A DNA stretch of 64,000 nt, from contig CAJNDS010002124.1 of the NCBI GenBank assembly GCA_905221605.1, positions 722,921 to 786,920 on the forward strand, given 5' to 3'. The translations under genes and the position numbers were made by a program. Source of the stretch: Symbiodinium natans (taxonomy: Eukaryota; Sar; Dinophyceae; Suessiales; Symbiodiniaceae). The notes under the pieces were generated by a model. It was not told where the DNA came from and made no database searches. It was given only the letters and a program-made list of their open reading frames with translations. Position 1 is the stretch's first letter. Each line of letters starts with the position of its first letter. Shown in pieces: positions 31,540-41,270 of the stretch.

Positions 31540-31652
31540 TTACCTTATATAGTCCCTGTATGCCTAAGTAGCCCCCGAAATAACCCCCCCCAAAGGACGC
31601 CTAAGGTCCCTAGTAAGGGGTCCCTCCTTTAGTCCCTTGAAAGATGTTCTTC
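31540..31652 (+). mobile_element. Family G dispersed element, copy 2
   Basis: accttatatagtccctgtatgcctaagtagcccc, then taaggtcccta and ggggtccctcctttagtcccttga, the last shared with 37,270-37,400. Confidence 0.48.
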
Positions 31653-31828
31653 TAGGAGACTCCAGGTTGGTCTTAGGGTCCTTTAGGGTTTAGGGTTTAG
31701 GGTTTAGGGTTTAGGGTTTAGGGTTTAAGGTTTAGGGTCAAGGCACCAGCCGCTGCAGGGCGCAGTAAGCTGGGCTTAACGCGCAGATGTCGTTTCCTGT
31801 GGCAGAAAAGTACCAAACCCGAAACCCG

Positions 31829-31952
31829 AAACCCTAAACCCTAAACCCTAAACCCTAAACCCTAAACCCTAAACCCTAAACCCTAAACCCTAAACCCTAA
31901 ACCCTAAACCCTAAACCCTAAACCCTAACCCTAAACCCTAAACCCTAACCCT
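31829..31952 (-). repeat. CCCTAAA telomere-like array
   Basis: About 17 units, preceded by two CCCGAAA variants. Confidence 0.9.
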
Positions 31953-32191
31953 AGACGACAAACCCTAAACCTCTTGAAATCCCAACCCTTAACCCTCCAA
32001 GCCCTCAAACCTCCAAGGGTTTAGGGTTTGGGGTTTATGGGCTTAGGGTTTAGCTGATAGCAGAGCTCCCCTTAGTGGGGGGGGGGGGGTGCTGTGGTAT
32101 ACTGTAAGCGTCGGAGAGAATTGAGAGGCATGCGGGCTGGACGGTATATTTGGGTTTTTAGGTTTTAAAGGCTGTGGCACTGGGTTTAGTT

Positions 32192-32362
32192 TTCGGAGCA
32201 GAATCGGAGAACTCAGAAGACCGCAGCCAGCAACTTGAACGGGCTTAGTAATCTTAACCCTCGCCCCAACCCCAGTTGATGGCGCATGTTGACAAAGAAG
32301 TGTTGACTGGGGGCCACCAGCATATTGAACAGCTTGAACCAACCAAGACTGAAAGCAAATAA
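32192..32362 (+). CDS. Two candidate exons, acidic C-terminal segment
   Basis: Block 1 (32,192-32,248) reads FGAESENSEDRSQQLERA before TAG. Block 2 (32,276-32,362) follows tcgccccaaccccag in phase 0: LMAHVDKEVLTGGHQHIEQL, EPTKTESK and TAA. The second stop is in unique sequence and is followed by untranslated-like TG-rich DNA. A minus-strand frame of 110 codons crosses the same bases but includes repeat-derived Pro/Lys runs. Confidence 0.5.
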
Positions 32363-32417
32363 AGATCCGATTCATTCCACCGTCATCCCTTGTGTGTGTG
32401 CGTGTTTCTGTGTGTAG

Positions 32418-32462
32418 ATGGCTGTCAAAGAAGATGACTCTGAGAAGCGACTGCGATTGTAA
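32418..32462 (+). CDS. Candidate terminal mini-exon
   Basis: After ttctgtgtgtag: MAVKEDDSEKRLRL and TAA. Could be an alternative last exon of the block ending at 32,362. Confidence 0.35.
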   Translation: MAVKEDDSEKRLRL

Positions 32463-32565
32463 ACTGCAGCATGTTGGTCGACACCAGTGTGTTCACCTAA
32501 ACACTAAACCCTAAACCCTGAACCCTAACCTCAGGATAAGCTGCTTCTCTTCTACCGCTGCGCAG

Positions 32566-32617
32566 GTCTATAGGTGTTTCGAAACACAAGTGGAAACCCC
32601 AAGCAGGTGCTACGAAG
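32566..32617 (+). CDS. Candidate exon with both borders
   Basis: ctaccgctgcgcag|GTCTATAGG...TACGAAG|gtcccc. Frame VYRCFETQVETPSRCYE, two Cys 11 residues apart. Confidence 0.45.
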
Positions 32618-33071
32618 GTCCCCAACCCCCAAAGCCTAAACCCTGCACCCTCGCTGTGTGGAGACAAGCTGAATCCTAAAATTGGCGTTTGGGGTTTAGG
32701 GTTTAGGGTTCAGGGCTTAGGGTGTAAGGTTAATAAGGGTTCAGGGTCCTATACTACAGCCCCTATTCAGCCTGAATATCTGAGGTATATGAACCATACT
32801 AGGGTCCCCAATGCGACTAAGTTCTATATCAGGGGCCCGAAGCCCTACAACCCTGAAACCCTAAAGCCTTGAAACCTCAAAAGTTGAAATCCCCAAAGCC
32901 CTAAAACTCCATATAAACACTCAAAACCTTAAAACCCTAGACCTCTATACTATACACACTCACACCTTGAGGCCCTCAAACTCTAAAGCCCTAAAACCCT
33001 CAACTGCAGACGCCGCGGGTTCGAACAGCGGCCCTCTCCTCCTCCTACGCCGCCCGTTCCCTTTTGTACAG

Positions 33072-33119
33072 CGCGGCGGCGCCGCGGGGCGCTCAGGAGT
33101 CTTCACTTTGGTCTATAAG
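33072..33119 (+). CDS. Candidate exon with RSGVF motif
   Basis: After ccttttgtacag, in phase 0, RGGAAGRSGVFTLVYK. Shares 16 bases and RSGVF with the exon at 2884. The TAA that follows is array-derived. Confidence 0.42.
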
Positions 33120-33272
33120 CCCTAAAGCCCTAAAGCCCTAAAGCCCTAAAGCCCTAAAGCCCTAAACCCTAAAGCCCTAAACCCTAAACCCTAAACCCTA
33201 AACCCTAAACCCTAAACCCTAAACCCTGAAAACCCTAAACCCTAAACCCTAAACCCTTAACCCTACCCCTGA
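33115..33272 (-). repeat. CCCTAAAG / CCCTAAA array
   Basis: Starts with an octamer version (ccctaaag) and changes to heptamers. Confidence 0.88.
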
Positions 33273-33896
33273 ACCCTGGACCCTAATTAAAGTGTTCAGG
33301 GCTTGTCATAGGGTTCTGGGGCTTGGGATGCTAAAGGTTTTTTGTGTGTAGTATGGGCTCTAGAGTAGCAACATGTTTGTTGTTTGTTGTTAGTTTAGGG
33401 TTTAGGGTTTAGGGTTTAAGGTTTCACTTGGGTTCCGACTAAATTGTAAAGTTATAAAGGGCCCCCGGCAGTGTCTGGGTTAGGGTTTAGGGTTTAGGGT
33501 TTGTGGTGTAGGGTTTGGGATTTCTTCTCCTGTACTTAGACCCTGCACCGTAGACCCTAAGCCCTCCATGGCGCTTATAGATTTGAGGCGTTGTTAGCTT
33601 ATAGGGTTTTAGGGCTTAATGGCTTGGAGGGCTTTGCGGTTTTAGATTAGTTATTTCACAGGGCTGTGAGGATATCCTTTCCAGGGCTTTGGGATGTATT
33701 GCTTTGTAGGGTGTAGTGCTTTAGGGTTTCTCGTCATTGTAGGGCGTACAGTCTAAGGCTTTATCAGATTCTGAGTTTAGGGCTTCAAGGGGTTTGTTCA
33801 CTTGCATCAGATGTAGGGCTTTGACAAAACCTCAACCCTAAAGTCTATAAAAGCTAAACCCTGCTATCCCTAAACCCTAAACCCTAAAGCTTCCCT

Positions 33897-33993
33897 TTTA
33901 AAGCCGTGACAAGCATCAGGCCCGCGTCTTTTCGGCCAACATGCCGGCGGAGAATGCAAGCAGTTCGAGCCAGGGACCCAGAAATTCAGTGGA
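33897..33993 (+). CDS. Candidate exon, frame uncertain
   Basis: Open as AVTSIRPASFRPTCRRRMQA, VRARDPEIQWSS, and also as QARVFSANMPAENASSSSQG, PRNSVEF, the latter with an internal ATG. Only RNA can decide. Confidence 0.35.
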
Positions 33994-34104
33994 GTTCAGG
34001 GTTTTAGGGTGTAGGGTTTATGGTTTAAGGTTTAGGGGTTTAATTGGGTTAGGGTTGAGGGGTGGACCAGAGTTTGGGGTTTAGGGTTCGGGGTTTAGCT
34101 GTTT

Positions 34105-34129
34105 AGGGGGGGGGGGGGGGGGGGGGGGT
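34105..34129 (+). repeat. Poly-G tract
   Basis: About 22 consecutive G. Confidence 0.9.
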
Positions 34130-34337
34130 TGGGGATTTAGATATAGGAGTTCGGGGTTCCCACGGGAGGCTGTGTATGTAGTGTGGGGTTGGTTGTTTAG
34201 GGTTTTGGGTTTCCGAAGACTTGGCATCCCTAAGTATCCTAAACGGGCTTATCCTTCCCTTTTTACATGAAATATTGCCTACTTACACAGCTTCCCTGAG
34301 CCCGCGGCAAAAGGCTGAAGTCGAAGGTGCACCCTAA

Positions 34338-34532
34338 ACCCTAAACCCTAAACCTTCAACCCTCAACCCTCAACCCCTAACCCTCAACCCTCAACCCTAA
34401 ACCCTCAACCCTCAACCCCCAACCCTCAACCCTAAACCCTAAACCCTCAACCCTCAACCCTCAACCCTAAACCCTCAACCCTAAACCCTAAACCCTAGCC
34501 CTAAACCCGAAACACTAAACCCTAAAACCTAA
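34338..34532 (-). repeat. CCCTCAA / CCCTAAA array
   Basis: About 195 bp alternating the CCCTCAA variant with CCCTAAA. Confidence 0.88.
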
Positions 34533-34671
34533 ACCCTAGCCCTCGTTCGGCTGCGGTTTCTCCCCTAAACCCTAAACCCTAAACTAAACCTTCCTCCCTA
34601 CCCTCGGCATCCAATCCCGAAGCCTCGAACACCCCAGGCCGCTCTAAACCCCAAACCCTACACCATGAACC

Positions 34672-34716
34672 GATGTCGCGTGGGACCACTTCAGAAAGGT
34701 GCGACATGAGCTTTGA
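34672..34716 (+). CDS. Candidate terminal exon
   Basis: Reads DVAWDHFRKVRHEL and TGA in unique sequence. Short but protein-like. Confidence 0.4.
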   Translation, partial: DVAWDHFRKVRHEL

Positions 34717-34964
34717 AACGCTTCTCGTTTGTGGCCTGTTGTTCTTCAAAAAGGATCATGGTATAGGGGTACAAGATCCCAGTGTTGCAATATTTTTGCA
34801 AGGATCATAGTATTCATGGCATAAGGGTATAAGGGTATAAGGGTACAAGGGTATAAGATCTTAATGTTGGAATTTTGAAAGGCGCGTGGTTCACGAAGCA
34901 CGACACAAGCAGTTAAACACATGGAGCTCCCAGGCGCCCCAAGGCACCCTCAACCCTCCAAGGA

Positions 34965-35078
34965 GGGGGCCCCCTTACTGCACTACCTATACTTAAGGGA
35001 CTTATAACCTAAGTTAGGATCCTTATAGCTCAGTTTAGGGCCCTTAGAACTCTACTTATAACTAGGCGGCCCCTCCTT
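34965..35078 (+). mobile_element. Family H element, plus orientation
   Basis: ttaagggacttataacctaagttaggatccttata is shared, as the reverse complement, with 63,277-63,330. Contains further ccttata repeats. Confidence 0.5.
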
Positions 35079-35221
35079 GTAGAACCTTCAACCCGAAACC
35101 CAAAACCCTCAACCCGTGAACCCTGAAAGCCTTGAGGGGAGCTCAAAGCCCGAAGCCCTAAATCCTGACCTTCCTTGGCGCCGAAGATCTCTACCCTACA
35201 CCCTAAACTCTAAACCAGCTT

Positions 35222-35303
35222 AGGGTCTAGGGTTTAGGGTTTAGGGTTTAGGGTTTAGGGTTTAGGGTTTAGGGTTTAGGGTTTAGGGTTTAGGGTTTAG
35301 GGT
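35222..35303 (+). repeat. TTTAGGG telomere-like array
   Basis: About 11 perfect units. Confidence 0.9.
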
Positions 35304-35377
35304 CCATGTACCTTCTTTCGCATCTAGTTGGGCGCTTGGGGTCCAGGGCTTGGGGCCCATGAGCTGCTGTACAGGTA

Positions 35378-35480
35378 CCCCAACTCCTTTCCCTTTTTTG
35401 AGGGGTTTAGGTTTCCTTATGAGCCCCTTTACAGCAAAAATGCCACCTTGTTTATTCCTGGGTTACTCTTGGGTCTAGTA
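35378..35480 (+). mobile_element. Family C element
   Basis: ctttcccttttttgagg, taggtttccttatgagcccctttacagc, gttactcttgggtctag. Confidence 0.52.
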
Positions 35481-35718
35481 TACTGGTCCTTGTGTAAGGA
35501 ATGAGGGCATTCGGTACCCTATAAAATCCCTGAAAGGGTATAGGGTAGAGGCAGCAGATATAAGTTCCCTATTCCCACATTCATTGCTGAGAACCAATAG
35601 GACATGGGCATCTTGGGCACCGCCACCTCCCCCCTGGTCTTAGTAGAGAATGAGGGCCCTAAAAAAATATGTACCTTTAAGGGATTCTACAGGCCTCTGA
35701 TTCCCTCACTTCCTACTA

Positions 35719-35827
35719 CCCTAAGGGTCCATGTACCTAATTATGGAAGACTTGGGCCTTAAAGTACTTCCTATATAAGGACTTTTGGGTCTAAGTATAT
35801 AATAATAAGGTACATGGACCCTTAGGG
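35719..35827 (+). mobile_element. Family A inverted-repeat element, copy 2
   Basis: 109 bp, one base different from copy 1 across most of its length, which points to recent movement or gene conversion. The preceding frame (35,605-35,718, MGILGTATSPLVLVENEGP) runs into its left end. Confidence 0.72.
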
Positions 35828-35836
35828 CTAATTAAG

Positions 35837-35925
35837 AACCAGCCAGTACATCAGACTGAGGTGACTACACGATGCTGGATCGGCAGGTTCAGGCGGCCTC
35901 TCTGGCTTGAGCCACTGTACCATTT
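35837..35925 (+). CDS. Candidate exon next to family A copy
   Basis: After gctaattaag reads NQPVHQTEVTTRCWIGRFRR, PLWLEPLYH, then a TTTAGGG array. Confidence 0.45.
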
Positions 35926-36422
35926 AGGGTTTAGGGTTTAGGGTTTAGGGTTTAGGGTTTAGGGTTTAGGGTTTAGGGTTCATGCCAAGCTTCAGGTTTA
36001 CGGTTTTTGGGGGCTTCGGGTTTGGGTTTTTGGGATTGGGTTTGGGGTTTCGGGTTTGGGGTTTTGGGTTACGGGGATGCCGGTTTAGGGTTTGGGGTTT
36101 GGGGTTGGGGGATCTAAACCAGGGGCTTAGGTTGCCCTGAACTTTTTAAACTCGCAAGCCAAAGCCTTCATAAAGTAGGAATTGGTAGCACCCGAAGCTT
36201 TAAAGCTTATTGGTTTAGGGTTTAGGGTTTGGGGCAAAGTGGCGATACAACCCCAAAGCCCAAAGCCCTGAACCACTAAAGCGCAGACGGGGTTAAGCAC
36301 CCTGTGGCCCGGAACCCTAAGAACGGAGAGCACAAGGGCTTACAACCCTAAACCGCTGTAAGCAGCGCCAGAACCCTAAGCGCCATGGTTTAGGGATTAA
36401 GGAATAGAGAATCGGGGGGCCA

Positions 36423-36510
36423 GACGGGCCAGCGACCAGGACCCGCACCGGCGGCGAGCGTTTGCGTACGGGGCCGCCTGGGCTTGCAGGAGTGGGAGGA
36501 GTTAGGGCGT
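36423..36510 (+). CDS. Candidate exon, hypothetical protein
   Basis: Reads QTGQRPGPAPAASVCVRGRL, GLQEWEELGR and TGA. The alternative frame (PDGPATRTRTGGERLRTGPP) is also open. Confidence 0.42.
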
Positions 36511-36610
36511 TGAAGGTTTTTGGGGTTCAGGTTTAGGGCTTAGGGTTTAAGACCTAAGAGGAGTCCGATGGTAGCAGCCAAGGCTTCGGGATGTGCATGT
36601 CAGGGCTTAG

Positions 36611-36709
36611 GCTGAGATCTTCGAGTTTGCGCAGGGGACTGGCTTTTCGCCTTCAGGCTATCAGCACGAATTTCTGGAAGCCGCAAACATGGGAACCCCC
36701 AAGCGCGAA
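36611..36709 (+). CDS. Candidate exon, about 33 codons
   Basis: After cagggcttag reads AEIFEFAQGTGFSPSGYQHE, FLEAANMGTPKRE. Good globular composition. Not recognised. Confidence 0.52.
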
Positions 36710-36791
36710 ACCCTCAACCCTGAACGCTGAACCCCGCGCCCTAAACCCTCAACCCTGAACCCTAAACCCTGAGCCCTGAACCCTGAACCCA

Positions 36792-36857
36792 TCCATGGGA
36801 AATCCATCCGCCGTCCCTAACGGCTTCCCTAAGGCCCCCCGTGGCTTCTTGATTTAG
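36792..36857 (+). CDS. Candidate exon, hypothetical protein
   Basis: Reads SMGNPSAVPNGFPKAPRGFL, I and TAG at the start of a TTTAGGG block. Confidence 0.4.
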   Translation, partial: SMGNPSAVPNGFPKAPRGFLI

Positions 36858-36925
36858 GGTTTAGGGTTTGGTAAGATACTCTAATCCCTAAACCCTGAAC
36901 CCTGAACCCTAAACCCTAAATCCGA

Positions 36926-37042
36926 ATGGCTCGCATGGTTCTGGGTGGCCTACAGCTGAACTCGCTTGGTGGGCTTTGGGCTCCTCGAACTCAGGAAGCC
37001 GGAGCTCAATCCCCAGCATCCCCCAACCCCCCAAAGCCCTGA
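36926..37042 (+). CDS. Small ATG ORF, 38 aa, possible first exon
   Basis: MARMVLGGLQLNSLGGLWAP, RTQEAGAQSPASPNPPKP and TGA. It starts directly after a telomeric block, and a weak acceptor (aactcag, about 36,988) lies inside. Confidence 0.38.
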   Translation: MARMVLGGLQLNSLGGLWAPRTQEAGAQSPASPNPPKP

Positions 37043-37406
37043 GCATCTACAGCCTGGTTGCCGGGTTTAGGGGGTTGTAGGGTTCATTATAGGGTTTCTG
37101 GCATTTATAGGGTTTACGGGCTTTATCGCTAGGGTTTAGAGGCTTTATAGGTTTGACAAGGTTTATGGGGTTTAGGGTTCCCGAAGGGCCTAGACTCCAC
37201 CCTGAACCCTGAACCCGAAGCCAAACCCACATCTTAAGGGGTGTCAGGAGCGATTCATCTAACCCCTATATATATGTATATATACCTTATAAGTAGCCAC
37301 TGAATCACCCCTAAAGAACCCCTAAAGAACCCCTAAATAACACCTAGATAACCCCTAAATAAACCCGATGGTCCCTTATAAGGCTCCCTCCTTTCGTCCC
37401 TTGAAC

Positions 37407-37493
37407 GTTGCGATCCATGAGGCCTTGCTTCTCGCCCTCGTCCTTGGCTTGATTCTGCCACTTGGCGAAGAGTCACCCGAAGCGCCGGACTAG
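37407..37493 (+). CDS. Candidate terminal exon with membrane segment
   Basis: Reads VAIHEALLLALVLGLILPLG, EESPEAPD and TAG in unique sequence. About 14 hydrophobic residues followed by an acidic tail look like a C-terminal membrane anchor. Upstream DNA is the end of a family G copy (37,270-37,400). Confidence 0.5.
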   Translation, partial: VAIHEALLLALVLGLILPLGEESPEAPD

Positions 37494-37705
37494 CTAGACT
37501 TTTTCTGGTTTTGGGGTTTTGGGTTTGGGGTGTTTGGGGTTTAGGGGTTTCGGGTTTAGGGTTTAGGGTTTGGGGTTTGGGGTTTTGGGTCTGGGGCCCG
37601 TCTAAAACTTACCAGCAGAAGGGTGATTACCCTTGCCATCACCCTCAGCCTTTAAGCCTCAACCCGCCCCCCCCCCCCCCCCCCGGCATCTCTATACTTA
37701 CCAAC

Positions 37706-37814
37706 CCCTAAGGGTCCATGTACTTCATTATTATGTACTTGGGCCCTAAAGTCCCTAAATAGGAGATACTTTAAGGCCCAAGTATTCCCTATTTAGGTAC
37801 ATGGACCCTTAGGG
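37706..37814 (-). mobile_element. Family A inverted-repeat element, copy 3
   Basis: Same terminal repeats. The interior is the reverse complement of copy 4 (58,484-58,591) with about one mismatch, so the family inserts in both orientations. Confidence 0.72.
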
Positions 37815-38251
37815 AACCCCAAAAAACAAGCAAAATAAGGGCAACTACACTTACCATCACCCCAAACCTTCAACCCTCACCCCCCCCCCCCCCCCCCTCA
37901 CCCCATATTTCGGATTTTTGGGGCAGCAATTGTTTGGGTTCAAGTTTTCTTGCCAGTTCTGAATTGGTAAATTCGGGTACCTGATGTCCCCAAACATATA
38001 TATACCCCCCCCCCCCCAAGAGACCGTGCAGGGAAACGGCTTCTTAAGAACACGTTTACGGAGTTCGGCTTTTAGGTGCGCAGAGATGCAGGGTTCCTGC
38101 TTGAGACGGTGGGGTCAGTTCAGGGGTTGAGGGCTTAGAGCTTAGAGTTTATGGTGAGGGGTTGAGCCCGGCTTTGCGTGCGCTTTTTCGGTTCGATTCA
38201 GGTGGCTTGAGAGCGTAATTAAGACAAGCCAAAGGTGTGTCTTCCCACTGA

Positions 38252-38593
38252 GAAGTATATGATCACAAAGGCCAACTGTGGGGTCTGTTCGATTCACAAC
38301 CCTGTCAGACTCGCGCAAGAACCCCTGTCAGCCAAGAAATAAGGAAAAAGATATTGCATAGCAACTCCGCTGAGCTTGTGTCAATCTGCTGGGATGTCAT
38401 TGGGCCCAAGGCAAGGTCGGCGTGCCCAATCGGAGCCACACGACTCAGGTGCTTCTTCTTAATCCCACTCTTCGAGTCGGACCACCTCGCTTTGTTTGCG
38501 CATTTTCGACCTTCTCTGACGGTTGACAACGGTTGTAGTTCAGCGCCATGGGTCGAGGGATTTGGGGCAGAAAGATTTACATCATGGAAATAG
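38252..38593 (+). CDS. ATG-less 113-codon frame in telomere-free island
   Basis: Open from after a TGA at 38,249-38,251 to TAG at 38,591-38,593: EVYDHKGQLWGLFDSQPCQT, RARTPVSQEIRKKILHSNSA, ELVSICWDVIGPKARSACPI, then FLIPLFESDHLALFAHFRPS. It may be one long exon or part of a retroposed sequence. A minus-strand 99-codon frame (38,305-38,604) is the alternative. Product not recognised. Confidence 0.48.
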   Translation, partial: EVYDHKGQLWGLFDSQPCQTRARTPVSQEIRKKILHSNSAELVSICWDVIGPKARSACPIGATRLRCFFLIPLFESDHLALFAHFRPSLTVDNGCSSAPWVEGFGAERFTSWK

Positions 38594-38757
38594 TTGACAT
38601 GCACATTTTCTGGAAGAGTACGAAGGCTCTTAAAAATAGGGAATAGCGTCAGGAAAATCTCATCTTCCTCTCAGTTGTCGCATGCAGGCACTAGACAAGG
38701 TCAGGTGCAGAGATTCGAGCCGACAAGCTGACCTGATGTTGCACTCATGGTTCCATG

Positions 38758-38983
38758 AAACGTAGGAATTCGCACGAGGCCCTTTTTGAAGTGTTTTTCG
38801 TTGCCTCTGCGCACCCGGTCATTCAGACAGTTGTGCGTTTTGCAAAGCATGAACACTCCAAGCATTGCCGTCTTGGTTCATGTTACATGGTGCTCATCGT
38901 GGCGAAAAGTATCATTTGTACCACACGCAATTGGTAAAAAGCATGCAGCTAGGCTATGTCGGGCTCTTTTTGGCGTAGCTTAA
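38758..38983 (+). CDS. Second frame of the island
   Basis: Reads NVGIRTRPFLKCFSLPLRTR, SFRQLCVLQSMNTPSIAVLV, then HAARLCRALFGVA and TAA. It is in the same reading frame as 38,252-38,593 but separated by stops. Two other overlapping frames exist, so confidence is low. Confidence 0.32.
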
Positions 38984-39127
38984 TGTTTCGACCAGCGCGT
39001 TTAATTGAAGCTAGTGCTTTCAGTTGAACCAGCACACTCATTAGCTGACCAGCTGAAACGTTGAGAGTATCAGTGCCGATCGGGAACAAAATGCAGAGCT
39101 TGCACTAAGGAACATAATGTCAACACC

Positions 39128-39300
39128 TTGAGATATCCTGAGATACCGGTTCTCGGTTTTCGCGCGTTTGGGCATCTGCGTGCGACATACTTGAGGCTTT
39201 TTGCTCCACTTCCAGCCCCATCTGTGATGCTGTTGGAGGCGCGTTTCTTACTGCCTGGCCTGTTGCTGCCTACTAAGCCGACCATAGACCCGAAACCCCT
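39128..39300 (+). CDS. Candidate coding block at the end of the island
   Basis: Reads PEIPVLGFRAFGHLRATYLR, LFAPLPAPSVMLLEARFLLP, then a CCCTAAA array. The minus strand (39,070-39,285) is open too. Confidence 0.33.
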
Positions 39301-39366
39301 AAACCCTAAACCCTAAACCCTAAACCCTAAACCCTAAACCCTAAACCCTAAACCCTAAACCCTAAT
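39297..39366 (-). repeat. CCCTAAA telomere-like array
   Basis: Nine perfect units closing the telomere-free island. Confidence 0.9.
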
Positions 39367-39407
39367 CCGTTTTCCTGTGCCATGCCGACATCTTTACATG
39401 CCCGCAG

Positions 39408-39469
39408 GACAACTTGGTAACCCGGTGGTGGCCTTATGCCCCCCCTTGGGTTTCTGGAGTGTGTATGCT
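39408..39469 (+). CDS. Candidate exon with both borders
   Basis: acatgcccgcag|GACAAC...TATGCT|gtagggtttaggg. Frame DNLVTRWWPYAPPWVSGVCM. Well bordered and protein-like. Confidence 0.52.
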
Positions 39470-39697
39470 GTAGGGTTTAGGGTTTAGAACCAACCAACTT
39501 TAAAGAAATAGAAACGTACAATAGGGGCCTTAATAATTAGAATAGAGTTTGGGGTTCCTTGCAGAAGAATGGAATAGCATCACGAGATGCGATGACCAAT
39601 GACCCATGATCATACGAGGCCCTAAGCCCTAAGCCCTAAACCCCAAACCCGAAACCGCGGCCCTAATTATTACCCTGAACCCTCAATCGGGTGTCAG

Positions 39698-39793
39698 TGC
39701 TGCACTTGCCTTGCTTCATCCATGCGCTTTGTCACGGAATTGTCGTGCCTCCTGCCATCCCATGCTACTTCCATGTCCGTATCAAAAGCTCAG
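39698..39793 (+). CDS. Candidate exon with GTAAAC donor
   Basis: tcgggtgtcag|TGCTGC...AGCTCAG|gtaaac. Preferred frame VLHLPCFIHALCHGIVVPPA, IPCYFHVRIKSS. A second frame (SAALALLHPCALSRN...) is open too. Confidence 0.5.
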
Positions 39794-39975
39794 GTAAACC
39801 ATATCACTAAATAAAACCCCAAACCCTATACGTATGTACCCTATCTAAACCTCACAAACAGAATATTAACCCTATATAAGCCTATGGCACCCGCATATCA
39901 GCCTTATATCAACCCCGTATCGACCCTGTATCGACCCTTAAATGCTAAACCCTTGAAACCCTAAAATCCTACTAA

Positions 39976-40053
39976 CCCCTAAACCCTAAACCCTAAACCC
40001 TAAACCCTAAACCCTAAACCCTAAACCCTAAACCCTAAACCCTAAACCCTAAA
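39976..40053 (-). repeat. CCCTAAA telomere-like array
   Basis: About 11 perfect units. Confidence 0.9.
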
Positions 40054-40097
40054 CCTAAACCCTAAACCCCACCCAAAGTCGGAGAACCGTTCGCCAG

Positions 40098-40138
40098 GAC
40101 GCAGGTCATGGATGCGACACAAGCGCGGGGGAGAGGTG
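40098..40138 (+). CDS. Cys-motif half-domain A, unit 1
   Basis: After cgttcgccag reads DAGHGCDTSAGERW, with the W codon split at TG|gtgcga (phase 2). It aligns with A halves at 41,579, 44,827 and 46,054 (D-x-H-G-C-x-x-S-A-G-x-x-W). The partner B half is at 40,742. Confidence 0.62.
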
Positions 40139-40261
40139 GTGCGAAGCGAAGCTTGGGCTTATAGGGATTAGGGTTTAGGGTTTAGGGCTTAGGGTTTAGG
40201 GTTTAGGGTTTAGGGTTTAGGGCTAGGCTTTAGGGTTTAGGGGTGGAAGGTTCAGCATTCC

Positions 40262-40333
40262 ATGACCACAGTTGGTAAGGCTTCAGCAAGCCTTGTCCAG
40301 AGACATCTCTATACTAGGAATTCGTGCCGGTTT
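40262..40333 (+). CDS. Candidate exon, ATG present
   Basis: MTTVGKASASLVQRHLYTRN, SCRF. A second frame starts at an acceptor-like caaggcttcag. It lies between the A and B halves of unit 1, which argues that one of the two readings is wrong. Confidence 0.33.
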
Positions 40334-40394
40334 AGGGTTTAGGGTTTAGGGTTTAGGGTTTAGGGTTTAGGGTTTAGGGTTTAGGGTTTAGGGT
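40329..40394 (+). repeat. TTTAGGG telomere-like array
   Basis: Nine perfect units. Confidence 0.9.
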
Positions 40395-40426
40395 CACTCG
40401 TTGACATTCACCCTACTGCACCCCAG

Positions 40427-40531
40427 GTTGTTGGAGAAGTAAGCGTGGGGGGCGAACGGATGTGGGATATTAGCCGGCTTGTTCTTTGCGAGACCCCGCC
40501 AACTACCTCTAAGATGCATTTGGGTGTGTAA
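40427..40531 (+). CDS. Candidate terminal exon, 34 aa
   Basis: ccctactgcaccccag, then phase 0: VVGEVSVGGERMWDISRLVL, CETPPTTSKMHLGV and TAA in unique sequence. The minus-strand frame over 40,394-40,594 is the competitor. It sits inside the intron predicted between the halves of unit 1. Confidence 0.48.
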   Translation, partial: VVGEVSVGGERMWDISRLVLCETPPTTSKMHLGV

Positions 40532-40741
40532 ATATGCTCTGCCCTTGCGGAAAGTACTTTGTGAAGTTGGGGTTTGGAGTTCATACATCCTCAACCCTAA
40601 GCCCTAAACTTTCCCTAAACCCGAAACCCTACACCTACCCTACACCCTAACCCTTAAGCCCCAATTAAACTGCAGGGCTAAAAGGATTTTAGGGTTTTAC
40701 GGGGGTTTGGGGTTCTTACGGGCTACACCACTGTGTCCGAG

Positions 40742-40794
40742 GAGATCAGCGTGTGTGCATCCAGCTGAGGAGCTCCACCGGGGGAATTTTGGGT
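40742..40794 (+). CDS. Cys-motif half-domain B, unit 1 (divergent)
   Basis: ctgtgtccgag|G, then RSACVHPAEELHRGNF. Aligns with R-S-K-C-I-R-P-W-E of the other B halves. The R and W of RPWE are replaced by H and A, so this copy may be decayed. Confidence 0.5.
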
Positions 40795-41194
40795 TTTAGG
40801 GTTTTAGTTTGTTCTTTGGGTTTGAGTCTTTTTGTTTTTTTTTTGTTTTTTGGGGGGGGGGCTAGGGTTTTGGGGTTTCAGGTGTTTTTTTGTTTTTTTG
40901 GGGTTTTTTTGGGTTTTAGAGTTGTTGTTCTCTGACTGGAGTGGAGGGTTTTCTAGGGCTTTAGGGTTTTGGAGTTTCAGGGTTTCCGGCTTTTAGGGTT
41001 TCAGGGTTTAATGGTTTTTGGGTGTTTAGGGTTTTGGGGTTCTAGGGTTCTAGGGTTTTGGGGCTTCAGGGATTCCATGTTTTGGGGCTGAGGGCTTAGC
41101 CCTAAATCCTAGCACTACGCTCTTTTCGTTATGGTTCTGTCTGAGGGTAACTCGATTAAATCCTCTGAAGCCCTACGCCGGCAACTCTTCCACC

Positions 41195-41270
41195 ATGGAT
41201 CAGGCTGACTTGACGAGCGCAGCGTCCTTTGAAGCTGCTTGCCCCTCGCCTGTGCACATGAAGCCCTGCC
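41195..41270 (+). CDS. Candidate first exon with Kozak-like start
   Basis: ATG in cttccaccATGG. Reads MDQADLTSAASFEAACPSPV, HMKPCP before a degenerate array. The best initiation context noticed in the window, 384 nt upstream of half-domain A2. Possibly the N-terminus of the Cys-motif gene. Confidence 0.48.

Noticed and set aside
33008-33030. gcgggttcgaacagc, like a tRNA B box
   Set aside because: No A box, acceptor stem or anticodon arm at the right spacing.
38764-38778. gaattcgcacgagg, close to a cDNA-library adaptor; related strings near 345 and 40,317
   Set aside because: One base off and in unrelated contexts; most likely chance, not vector contamination.
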